Positions 38,901 through 49,100 of a stretch of 64,000 nt of DNA are shown in pieces. The stretch is taken from NCBI RefSeq assembly GCF_010183535.1, contig NC_071333.1:11530587-11594586 (forward strand). The letters run 5' to 3'. The notes below the pieces were generated by a model. The model did not search any database and was not told the origin of the DNA. It worked only from the letters and a program-made list of their open reading frames with translations. The stretch is from Caenorhabditis remanei. Taxonomy: Eukaryota > Nematoda > Chromadorea > Rhabditida > Rhabditidae. The position numbers and the translations under genes were made by a program. Positions within the stretch are counted from its first letter, which is position 1, and each line of letters begins with the position of its first letter.

Positions 38901-39135
38901 CTTGGTTTTGGCTCTGCTAATGCGGCTTATACACTCTTTATCTCTACCTCTGCTTGATTTCAGCTCCGTACCTGACACCGACCGCCACATCTCATTTCCC
39001 CTTGCTGATAGTGTGAACGAGCGGCTGCCCGTTGTCATAGAGATTTCCTCGCCGGCTGCTTCTGCTGCCCATTTTTTTAAATTCGATTTCTATCTGTTGT
39101 TCGCACTTTCATCTGCCATTTCAAAAACTTCAACA
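35931..39135. other. Intergenic region between flp-12 and the SET gene
   Basis: 3.2 kb between divergent genes, AT-rich, no supported gene. Short frames such as 37672-37878, 38109-38408 and 38427-38612 show no motif or splice-compatible neighbours. The proximal 300 bases before 39136 are more C-rich and probably form the promoter and 5'-UTR of the SET-domain gene. Confidence 0.45.
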
Positions 39136-41945
39136 ATGTCGACTGTTGACTACATCAGCAATGACGATGTAAGTGAATATTTGTAAACGTATTGCCTATT
39201 AATTGGCTTCATCTTGAATTCTCTTTTTATCTTATTATCATCATTTTGTTTTTTGTTCATCATACATATATTACGTTCTATTGTTTTTTCGTTTTTATGG
39301 ATTTTGCCTAAAGTTGGAAGTTTCCAAAACACATGCTCTTCTTCATCTGTTCCGAATGATGTTGCACAATCTTTATTTTCAGTTATATAAGTATCTACAC
39401 TTTTGAAACCTTGAAAGTAGTTACGTAATTTTCGCACTCCGTGAGCTGCGCCAGAAATTTGTTTGGATTGTGAGAAAATGTTTAAACATATGCTCGCTTA
39501 CATGGAATTAATTAACGGTTCTCAAAGTATTAACAGCACTGTTTTGTCTGTCTGTTTCCCAGTCTCGCCTATTTTACTAGCAGTTTTGAAATAACATGCC
39601 GTTGTAAACTGCTAGTTCTAGCTTTCGAGAGTCTGAAAGTATGTTAGTTTTACTGGCCAAGTTTGTCAAAATGAGATTAAAGATAGTGAATCGTGAGGCA
39701 ATTCTAGAATAACAAGAGTTTCAGATCAAATCAGTGCTTCGAGGGCGAAACCTTAAATTCAAAGAGCAACAAGAGGATATGGATCTCGTTAGAATGGACG
39801 ATTTCGTTCGGTCGTCACTCCTTGACCCAATATACGGGTTTGAGACTAATAAGTGTTTACCAAAGTATGGCTCTGTAATGTTGAGAGTTTTTAATTGTTC
39901 TGATTCAGCTATTGTTCGATACCGGAAAGCTTAAAAGCTGAAGTGGCAAAACTGATTAAAGCTCACGTCTTTATTGAAAACAATGATGATATCCGACAAG
40001 TGAGTTTTTTGCAACTTTTCCAGGTACAACTCACTTTTCTTTTCAGAATATTTTAGAAATTTTGACTCCATATTTTTCTGAAGAGAGGTTAAAAACTGTG
40101 GTAGGTTATATACTTTCCCGAAACCAACTGTTGAAACAATTCAGGTCAACAATTACATGCTGCTTTTTGATGTAAGATCTGGTTTCACGGCAGTTCCATG
40201 TCATGACTTTGACATGGAATTCAATTTAGGCTTGAAATTGATCGCCACCAGAATGTGGTATGGTTGGTTTTTGAGAACTGGTACATAAAAGTGACAATTC
40301 TAGGATGCCCGGCCAGCTAATGGCTACGTATAATTTGTGTAGTTACTTTGAAAGACTGGAGCCGTATTTCAACCCGTATTCTGTCTCTAATGCGCACAAG
40401 AAGTAAGTCACTTGGTGTCATTTCATTTGATTTTTGCTTGTTTTCTTTTAAAAAATGCATTATGTTTTGAAAACAATGATGCTGGCAGTCATGGTTTTCA
40501 GAAAATCGAACAAAGTTTGGTTGGGGCCATGTGCCATTGTCAATCACAGTTGCAACCCAAATGCCACGTATCATACTGTAGAAAACCAAACAATAATTCA
40601 GGTAAAACATTTTTTTCTGTGTAAATTTCGAATTACTTGGTTTTTTCAGGTTCTCTCTCCAATCTCTATTGGTGAGGAGATAACAGTGAATTATGGACCA
40701 ACATTCTTCCCATCTGGTGCATGTAAATGTGCAACATGCAAGTAAGTAGTCAAGTGAATGTTAAAAATATATTTCTGATTATCAGACTCGGAGAAGAAAA
40801 AGAGCAAACTGAGACTGAACGGCGTAAACCAAGAATACCCGATAGCAGGTACTATCACGTGAACATGAATGTGATGTTCGACATATTTTTTCAGCTTCAA
40901 ACCGAAACACACAAGAGAAACATTCGATATCTACTCAAAAAGTGAGTATATTTTCTCATGCTAAGAACTACATTCTCATGCTAAGAACTTAATTTCAGTT
41001 TTTGCGAAAATCGAGTATCCAGCTCACTTACAAGTGCTTGCAGATCATGCGGAACGTTATTTCATTGGTAATGTCACGGTATGTGTGTTGTAGGGACATT
41101 AGTTGTGGAATATCTGATATTTCGTTTTAGGTGGTCACTGAGAAGGATGTGTACAAAATGATGGCAGATATGCAAACCGATGTAACTAACATGGGGAACA
41201 GAATTGATGTTTTTGGTTGCATGGCTGGATTGGAGGACCCAAACAGGAATTTGCTTTCCTCTGCTTTGCAAGGTATCAGCTATTTCACGGAAATTGGCAA
41301 ACTAGCATTGACAAAAGTTGGTAGCGATCCGGGGGAAATCAAGGAGGTCTTATCTGGCTTGCATACCTTCCTTGGGCAAATAACAGTGGATTTTGAACTG
41401 AGGAGTGCAGAGAGAGCAGCTGACTCCCGCCTTGTCAATATTTTCAAAGAAGGGAAAAAGGCGCACAGAGAACGGCAACTTGAAGATTATGAATTAGTTG
41501 TTCCTGATATTCCTCTGATCCTTCAAGTTGAGAAACCGAACACTCCAGAAGAAGCAATAGGATTGCAAGCAGACCATGAATTGGGTAGTCCATCCGCAGT
41601 GTCTATACCAACAACTGAACCAACAACTCCGATCACGTCGCGTTCCACGAGTAAAAAGAAAAGACAGCTGAACACCGGAACTGTATCAGCTGGGAAAAAG
41701 GTGAGAAAAGAAGAATCTCCGTCTTCAGAATCTGATGGAGAGATTGCTGAGTTAACGATCAAAGTGAAGTATAGAAATGGCAGTTCAAAAGTGATCAGCG
41801 TGAATGCAGCTTATGACAGTGAGCAACCTGGTGAACAAAAAAGTAATAGATATTCTAAACAAACATTAATACGAAACGTTATTTTTCAGAAGCTGAAATA
41901 TCGAAGGTTAGGGATTTCCTACTTGAAAGAATTACAAAAACTTGA
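39136..41945 (+). CDS. SUV4-20-like SET-domain histone methyltransferase
   Basis: Thirteen exons: 39136-39168, 39725-39852, 39909-39999, 40047-40100, 40145-40257, 40304-40402, 40502-40601, 40650-40741, 40786-40848, 40895-40941, 40999-41078, 41131-41842, 41890-41945; 555 residues, phases consistent. The N-terminal helical region has MDDFVRSSLLDPIYGFETN, like the LDPxLGF start of SUV4-20 (KMT5B/C) enzymes. The SET core runs GLKLIATRMW, then VWLGPCAIVNHSCNPN (cofactor-binding NHxCxPN), then ISIGEEITVNYGPTFF, and ends in the cysteine cluster CKCATCK. It most resembles H4K20 di/trimethylases (C. elegans SET-4), though the canonical NHDCxPN aspartate is serine here. About 290 residues follow the SET core, unlike the compact set-4 layout. 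They include a Ser/Thr-rich basic stretch (RSTSKKKRQ, GKKVRKE) that may be a nuclear localisation signal. An alternative donor for exon 2 at 39837 keeps the frame but loses FETN. Either a divergent paralogue of set-4 or a lineage-specific relative. Confidence 0.8.
40953..40989 (+). repeat. 17-bp tandem repeat in an intron of the SET gene
   Basis: TTCTCATGCTAAGAACT occurs twice, perfectly, at 40953-40969 and 40973-40989, separated by three bases, inside the intron after exon 10. The second copy lies next to the acceptor. It looks like a recent slippage or fill-in duplication. Confidence 0.9.
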
Positions 41946-42227
41946 TGAAAAATCATATGACTATTTCTGTTCAATATTGAATGTGAGTTGTGGAATATAT
42001 ATTTCAATCTTGTCAAGAAGATGCCTGATCGGGTAATGAAAATTTTGCAGGTTTCATCGACATTTATTATCACACCAGACACCAGTAAATACCACTTTAT
42101 TTCTTCATTTTAACTTTCTGTCATTTTCTGTTCAATTATTTCTGTCATCGTAAATCACAACTTTGAGAATGATGATTGTGATCAAAACCGAATACTTACT
42201 CTTACTTCTTGGTAGTATTGCAGTCAA

Positions 42228-42233
42228 AATAAA
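42228..42233 (+). terminator. Poly(A) signal of the SET-domain gene
   Basis: AATAAA about 280 bases after the stop at 41945. Confidence 0.5.
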
Positions 42234-42672
42234 AAACAGTTACTTCACTTGTTTTATTTTTCTTCTTTTACACTAAAAATATCACAATGTTAATTTACTT
42301 TTTCCCCCAATTTTCGTGATCTCATAATGTATCTGTCAATGACTTCTCACTCGTTGGATATACCTTTTTTTATTTGATCATTGCATTCTCTTCATTATAT
42401 TTTCTGCTTTTAACAACATATAAATCGATTGAAATAATTTTTTGTTGGTGTACCAGAAAAAGAAGACAAGTTTCGTGCTCGCTCTTTTTCTTTTAAAAAA
42501 GTCACCTATTTTACAAGCCACAAATTTAACCGATAAAAATGGTTTTCATGGTTCAAACCGCCTTTGAAATATAAGCTCATTATGAGAAACGTGTGAGCTA
42601 CTTGTGCTTTTTTGCCTCAACGGATGAGTTTTTATTTTATTTTTTTAAAGTAGTCTTTGGAATGCGCTTCCA

Positions 42673-43286
42673 TTAGACATGTTGTTTTATTAGAGGGAAT
42701 ACGGTTCTTGTTTTTTCCGCGAATGTGTTCGCGAATGAGTCATTCAAATCAAGTGGAGTCGTGGTGAGATAGTGTTGAACAGATCCCGGTGGATGTGAGA
42801 TCGTAGCTGACGATACAGGTCTGTTAGAAGCATCTTTACTAATGGAAGTGGCTTCTCTCTCCTGATGTGCTCTAGCCTCAACAAGCGCCTCTTGTACGTG
42901 CAGTTTGAAAAGTTGTGGGTTGGTTGGAGGAAGCTGTTCACGTGAATACAATAGTTGTTTGATCATTCTTTTTCTCTGGTGCCGTTTGATCACCTCTCCT
43001 TTTTTCCTACAAAAAAACAAGGAGTTTTTTTTTAAATCTTTGATACTTACAGGTCAATTGGATCCAACTTGTAAAACACTTCCGCCAATGCAAGCGTGCA
43101 CTCCAGTGGACTCATCTCAGCATACGGATTTGACGCAACCGGCACACAGTCATTGCTGTTTTGCAAATTTGACTCTTGTCTAGCCACGTTTGTAGAATAT
43201 TTCGAATTCGAGCACGGAGAACCAGATGGTTCTGGCGAAAGTTTCGTGCGATCCAACACGCCTCTCAATGCTATTAAGTTTTCCAT
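42673..43286 (-). CDS. Hypothetical protein with LLxxRxQxP-type motif
   Basis: Two exons, 43286-43051 and 43006-42673, joined by a 44-base intron with GTAAGTAT donor and TTTTTGTAG acceptor; 189 residues, phase consistent. No known domain is recognised. The first exon contains MSPLECTLALAEVFYKLDP. The second contains a basic run (KRHQRKRM), then QLLYSREQLPPTN and QEALVEARAHQERE. The order LL-x2-R-x-Q-x2-P followed by an Ala/Arg-rich helix resembles a segment of both spat-3 copies ([13 protein letters not shown]...ADVRAAREH) on the same strand nearby. It could be a free-standing gene, the 3' end of a larger gene continuing into 44-45 kb, or a fragment shed from spat-3. There is no acceptor right before the first ATG, so an upstream exon is possible. 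Confidence 0.45.
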
Positions 43287-43989
43287 TGGATGATCGAAAA
43301 AACAATCACATCAGCCGCACAACCTGGAGAGAGAACTGATCAATTTGGGAAAAAAGGAAACCAACTTGGCACAACCTGAGTATGAGTCTCGTGGAAGTAA
43401 TGAGAGATTTCCCACTTGTACACTACTCTAATAATAGAATATTTCAGATTCTAGAGATCAGACAATCTTAACTTGAATGTTTTATAGTTAGTCCACAAAC
43501 ATCTAAAAAAAAGTTCAGCGAAAATATGCAAGCAGAATTTATTTCACTGAATTTATCTTTTTTTAGGTTCTGAGCTTAATTTTTTTTCCTTCTTAGTGTT
43601 TTAAAAACTTTTCATCCATACAAGTAGCTAGCAAGCGAACAAGGGCTTTCGCGCGTGAATGGAAATGTTTCAGAACAGCAAAAAAGAGAAAAATAAAATG
43701 TAATCAATGAAAAATATCGCCAAAATTGAATAATGTACTGTTGGTGTTTTAAGGGGCGCAATTGCATCATGAACATTTCTCGTCCTCGACTTGAGAACAT
43801 TTACGTAGAAGAGTCAAGCATATAATATGGCATACCGCAGGCGAGGACACTAGTCTTGATTGAAAAACTTAGTCTGAACAGGCTCATACGTCTTTATTAT
43901 TAAAAACCTTGTTCCGAGTGCACCTCTATTACAAGTACGCTTCTGACGTAGAGCGTGCTTATATTGTTGAAATTTTTCAACATCGCGAC

Positions 43990-44960
43990 TCTCTTTTTGC
44001 GCATCTTTTAACTATGATGATTGGATGTTATATTTCAAAAGAACGTCGAGAGCCAGTTTGTGCTCGATCGCTTTCTGAGCTTGAGAAAAAGAAGCAGTCG
44101 GCATTTGATTTGCTTGCGTGGCTTTTCCATGGTCCACTGGTGGTTGATGATAAGCAATAGGAAGAATGCCAAGTTGTTGAGGCTGAAAACTATCTCCTGT
44201 TGCGTTTTGCGAATGTGAATATTGCCAGTGTCGCGAGTTGCTGACGGGCATACTCTTCTTGCTGGACATGTCTCACTGTAGTCACAGCATTTGAAACTCC
44301 AAATTCAAGAGGTTTCTGATTTCAGAAGTCGCATGTTTGAGATTCTCTTCAAGAACTTTTGCACCAGGAAAAAGGCACTGGCCACGTTGCTGGAGAAGAA
44401 TATAGGCGGCATAAATCTCCTCAACCTTCCTCGTGAGTTTGCGTCCGTGAACCGTGTAGCAAAAGCATCTCCACCAAATTTCGTTGTTGGGGCATTTCCA
44501 ATAAGTTCTAGCTGGAGCGATCTTTCACACGAGTGATACAACACATCAGCATCTAACTGAATGTTTTGGGGGAGTACGGACTGAGCCTGTGTAAAGAGCA
44601 CCAGATTCTGTAAGACCAAAATTGAAATCTTGAAAATCGAACTTCGCCTCAGCAGATCATATGCTAGCTTACTGAAGGTAGAAAGCATCTTGATAATATT
44701 GCCAAGTTCTATCTGAAACATTGATAAAGCAAGGATCAATGTATTTGGAGTTTGCAGGAAAAAGAAAATGAGTGAAAAAAGTATTCACAAGTCGTAATAA
44801 CGACTCTAAAGCTCCAACTTTCTGGTAACGCTAAAACTCGAGCATTGAGAATCTGATGGTGCCGGAAGTAGTGTCGTGTGATCTTCACTGCGTTGCTTGT
44901 GTTTAATGGAGTGAGAGAAAATTTTGGCTTCCCGAGAGTAATTATTTTTGAGCCAGTCAA
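43990..44960 (-). pseudogene. Decayed copy of the module inserted in spat-3 copy B
   Basis: Minus-strand frames here resemble exons 5-7 of the left spat-3 copy in the same order but are broken. Around 44880, NTSNAVKITR matches STSNQV in exon 5. Around 44600, LFTQAQSVLPQ matches [10 protein letters not shown] in exon 6. Around 44420-44320, VEEIYAAYILLQQRGQ matches [16 protein letters not shown] in exon 7. That frame hits a stop after NLLNLEF, while NAVTTVRHVQQEEYARQQL, matching [18 protein letters not shown], continues in another frame. A more intact 3' frame (44269-44012) is Gln/Pro-rich. It lies just beyond the left end of the spat-3 duplication. I infer a relic of the source or a duplicate of the module. 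Confidence 0.5.
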
Positions 44961-45700
44961 AAATGAACGAATTGGAAAGATCCCTTCACAAATAGTGTTT
45001 TAGTACGTTATTTTGGGCCATCGAAAGATATGGCGTGCGGTGCCATAGTCTCCATCTCGATTTCATCCAAATCTACGCCCAGCGGGGCGACGTCCGGCAT
45101 CATGTTGGATTTGCTATAACGATATCACAGAATGGAGTGTTTGCATTTGAAACTGTTGCTTATTCAAATTCTCCTGTTTTCAGAAAAACTTTTGTCAAAT
45201 ATTATCTTGGTTCAAAGACTGACCACTTTTCGCATTCATCCCTGTCATTGGCGCTCGAGCCCTGCAGAAGCGTAGTTGTGTAGCCGACACTTCCTTCTGT
45301 TATTTTGTGTGCCAATCTTTTGATGAAAGTTACAAAATGGGTTGAAATGGTTGGTGTTGAGTATCCGTTTGTATCTATCCGGATATATCAGTGCTCTCGT
45401 GAGGTATTAGTTGTCTTCATACCATAGAATTTGAAGCCATAGGCGAGCAAGAACTGTTACCCGCTCCCGATATCATTTGCGTGTATGAAATGTTGCCACA
45501 ATCTAATCTCAGGAGTGAAGTGTTGTCAACATCTAAAGCCCGTAGCATACTCGAATTTTGATTGTTTGAAGGGATTGTATTTTGATATGTTCTCCTTTTA
45601 CGAAGAGCTTTGATGTCCATGAAAAGAAAACGCTCTATTTCAATGTATCTCTCTCGTGCAATTTGCCTTAATACATAAATGAAATTTCAGAAACAAAAGA

Positions 45701-45706
45701 TTTATT
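45701..45706 (-). terminator. Poly(A) signal of spat-3 copy B
   Basis: AATAAA on the minus strand, about 390 bases after the stop, in sequence duplicated from the right unit (matching 53125-53130). Confidence 0.5.
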
Positions 45707-45955
45707 TCTGCGAAGACATCACTTGTCTCTACATATCACATAACATTATAAAACTGCAACTATAAAATTGTAATAAGGATAAAACGGGCGTGAACAATAT
45801 AATGCTACTTTTCGAAGTTCCCAACATTTAATATTATTATAACATAAAAAGGGATACCTAGCTGAATAAATCGGTACCTATTTAAAACATGGAACAAAGA
45901 AAGTTAGACCGGTAAAAGCAATAAATGACAAAAAATCACGGTGACCAAAATGAAA

Positions 45956-46110
45956 TCAATTCTGACGAGCGAACAGACAGATCTTGTTGATGATGTATTC
46001 CTTGCTTTGGTTGACACCACCCGACTGAACATCGTCATAGAAAAGGATTAAGTGTTGACTCCTAACAAAGCGTTGAGCATCGGCAAGTGTTTGCTCAAAT
46101 TAAAGTTTCG
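45956..46110 (-). pseudogene. Relic of the final RAWUL exon downstream of copy B stop
   Basis: This stretch aligns base for base with exon 19 of the right spat-3 copy (53541-53365), including the original terminal TGA at 45958-45956. It is cut off from the coding frame: the preceding sequence was deleted from within exon 17 into exon 19, the fusion is out of frame, and a CAA codon of the ancestral frame is now TAA. It is now 3'-UTR of copy B. Confidence 0.85.
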
Positions 46111-49100
46111 AGACAGGGGTTTGGCCAGATTTCGGTTGGCCAGGCTTCGGGTGGCCAGAATTCCATCTCTACCTGACTCTGAAAGCAACATATCAGTATG
46201 AAGATCTTCTGCGCAACTTCAAAACTTACATTGACTCCTCCTTGTTCGATAACTCCCGGATGAACAATTTGAGCATGATGCCCGATTGGAGCTGGGGTTG
46301 CAGGAGGATTTGCAGTGAGAACTGGAGGTGGTAGAATTCCAGTGGCTCTCTGCTGCATCATTACAGAAAGTTGCATTTCTGGCGGAAATCCTGGGTACAT
46401 TGGTGGGATCATTCCCTGAAGGGCTTGTTGCATTCCAGCAATTCCAGGTTGCATTTCAGGAGGAATTCCTGGTAGCATTGGAGTTTGCTGTCTCATCTGC
46501 TCCATCATTGCATGCTGCACTTGTTGAGCTTGAAGTTCTTGAGCATGTTGCATCTGGAACATTTGGAGTACTTGTTCGAACGGCAATTGTTGACCAGTGG
46601 CAGCCTCCATTTCGTGAATGTACTGTGTTGCCATCTGAATAGTCGGAGAATGCACTTGAGCTTGGGCTTGTGCTTGAGCCTGAGCTTGTGCTTGAGCTTG
46701 GGCTTGGGCCTGTGCTTGAGCTTGGGCTTCAGCTTGAGCCTGGGCTTGAGCCAATGCTCTTGCCTTTACCTCTTCTTGAGCTCTTCGTAAACGTTCTTCC
46801 TCTGCAGCTCGACGATGCTCTTCAGCTTCGGCTTTTGCTTTGGCATCTTTTTCGGCTTCCGCATTTGCACGAGCTCTCTCTTTTGCTTCTTGAATCCGAG
46901 CTTTTTCTAGAATCCCAGCCTGTTTCTGTTGCTCTTGAAGGATTGCTTCCCGGTAAGATTGCATAAGAGCCAACAGAGCTTGAATGTATTCAATGGCTGC
47001 TCGAACATCGGCTTGAGCTTGACTGAATTCAATATGGAACATTTCGTCGTTTTGTGAATATTGACGACGATGCTGCAGAAGTTCGTAGACAGCGCTAAGT
47101 TCTTCAGTTGCTTGGGCATCATTGAAGACGTTTTGTGGGACAACTCTGAAAAATGAACTTGTTTAGTTTTTGTTTTTGGGAAATATTCAAAAACTAACCG
47201 TTCCATGACCAGTTGGGCATTCAGTTGATTGATCAGTTCTGGAGTTAGAGATCCGGCTAACTGTGCCAATGCATTTGGTTGGTTCAACGTCTGCACTAAA
47301 TGCTGTTCCCATTGAGCGACTTGAGCAAGAGCTTGACTATGAGATGCTTCTTGCATCTGTGAAGCTTGTTGTTGTTGGGCAACAGTCGTTTGTGGCACTT
47401 GCAGTTGTCCCTGGTTTGCACCATGAACAAACTGTCCAAGTTGGGCAAGGTGAGATGGATTTTGAGGTTGCTGAGCTTGTTGAACCTGTTGAGCCTGCTG
47501 AACTTGTTGAGTTCGTTGGCCGTGCTGCTGCGGTTGAGGCTGTTGAGACAATTGTGGTTGTGCAACAGATTGAGGTGGTGGTCTGATTGGAGTGCTCTGA
47601 GGAACCAGAGCCATTCCGGAGTTTACTTCTTTTTGTTGAGTTGGGAGTTTCATCAACCCATCAAATTTCTCCACATCAACTTTTTGGTCATCAACATCAT
47701 TGACAATTTGTTCTACTTCGTCCGAAGTAGGTTCGGGAGTTAGAAGTTTCTCAGTGGCCTCCTTTGGCGTAATTAGTTCTGATGAACATGCATCAGATAG
47801 CTTTGAAGAATCAGAAGTTGCAGATGTCTCCAGTTTTACCAACTTCTTCGATTTCTTTCCAGTACTCACGGATGTACCATTTTTTGACTGGCGTTCGGAA
47901 GATTTTTGAAGTTTTCGCTTCAAAAACTTCCTAGCTCTTTCTTCAGTGTTCGGTGCAATTGAATTTTCACTATCGGTGGAATCAGACTTGTTTGATTCCA
48001 TTTCTGCGTTTGAATCGTCTTCAATAAGCTTCAATTCTCCATCAACTTCAAATTTTCGATTGACATTGGTGTTCATATCAATGGCCCAATCGAAGTTAAT
48101 CAGTTTGTCCTTTTCCGGATTACCATCTCGACGCGGATCTCGATTGAAATCTGAAATAAACATAAATTTGATAAAGCTACATGCCACTGGTTATGAAATA
48201 CTCACCTTCTTGGAAAACATGATCATATGGGACAACCCCTTCATCAACTTTTTCACCAAATGCTGTTGAAGAATCTTCACTCGGAGTCGGAATATCTACA
48301 TTATCTCGAGATAAAACGAAAGCTGCTTCCAATGTGGGTCGACTTGAAGACTCTATTTCTCTTCTGATATTGTTAATAAACGAATTCCGGTCCTTTCGTG
48401 GCCATTGGTGGCGTGACTCAAGTTTAAGAAGAACCGGAAGTGTCAATTTAGTTCCGGTCGCCTTTTGTTCATAAGAAGGACCAGTTTCTGCGAGTTGCTG
48501 GAGGGCGTATTTATCTTGTTGGAGATCTATTACTGCAGAAACTGCTTGATGAAACTCCCAATTCACAAGGTGCTCAATTTCCACTGTGGCTTTGTTGAGA
48601 TCCTCTGCCAGAATCTTCATATCAGGAGAAGGATATTGTCCACGCTCCCGGAGAAGGATATAGGCTGCTAACATCTCTTCAATGTCTCTCTCACTGATAG
48701 TAGCCTCGGAAAACAAAATTCTGAAAAAGTTACATCTTTTGGTAAGATTTTAACAAGACAACAAACCTAGTCGGAGAATAAGGAGGTGAATTCTTGTTTC
48801 CAGACTTTTCAGAAGCTTGACCATCTTCGTTGATATCCGAAAAGCTTTGTGAATACTCCACGTGACTTGGCTTGACAGTTTGCAGAGCGACTGATTGACT
48901 AAGGAAAAGCTTAGCCAGAATCACATCCTCGCAAGCCCGTTTTTCGTTTTGAAGGAACTCGTTCCAGTTTGAAGGGATTATCTGATTTCGAGCAGATAGT
49001 AGATTATCCACGATTATCATCTCTTCTCGTGCGATAGTCTCCACAATCATAGTTTCAGCAAGTCTGGAAGAAATATAAATAAAAAAACTGTTTTTGTTTT

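Noticed and set aside
40895..41078. Alternative frame giving a cysteine-rich post-SET segment (SACRSCGTLFHW)
   Set aside because: It does not match the exon phases on either side; the other frame joins all neighbouring exons without a break.
45417..45620. 67-codon minus-strand frame in the 3' flank of copy B
   Set aside because: The duplicated sequence at 52860-53050 has in-frame stops and indels at the same place, so it is not a conserved gene.
46328..46966. Plus-strand Leu-rich frames opposite spat-3 copy B
   Set aside because: Antisense shadows of the Gln/Ala-rich coding region (CAG/CAA read backwards gives Leu-rich frames). The same holds at 47263-47743, 53924-54907 and 55395-55772.
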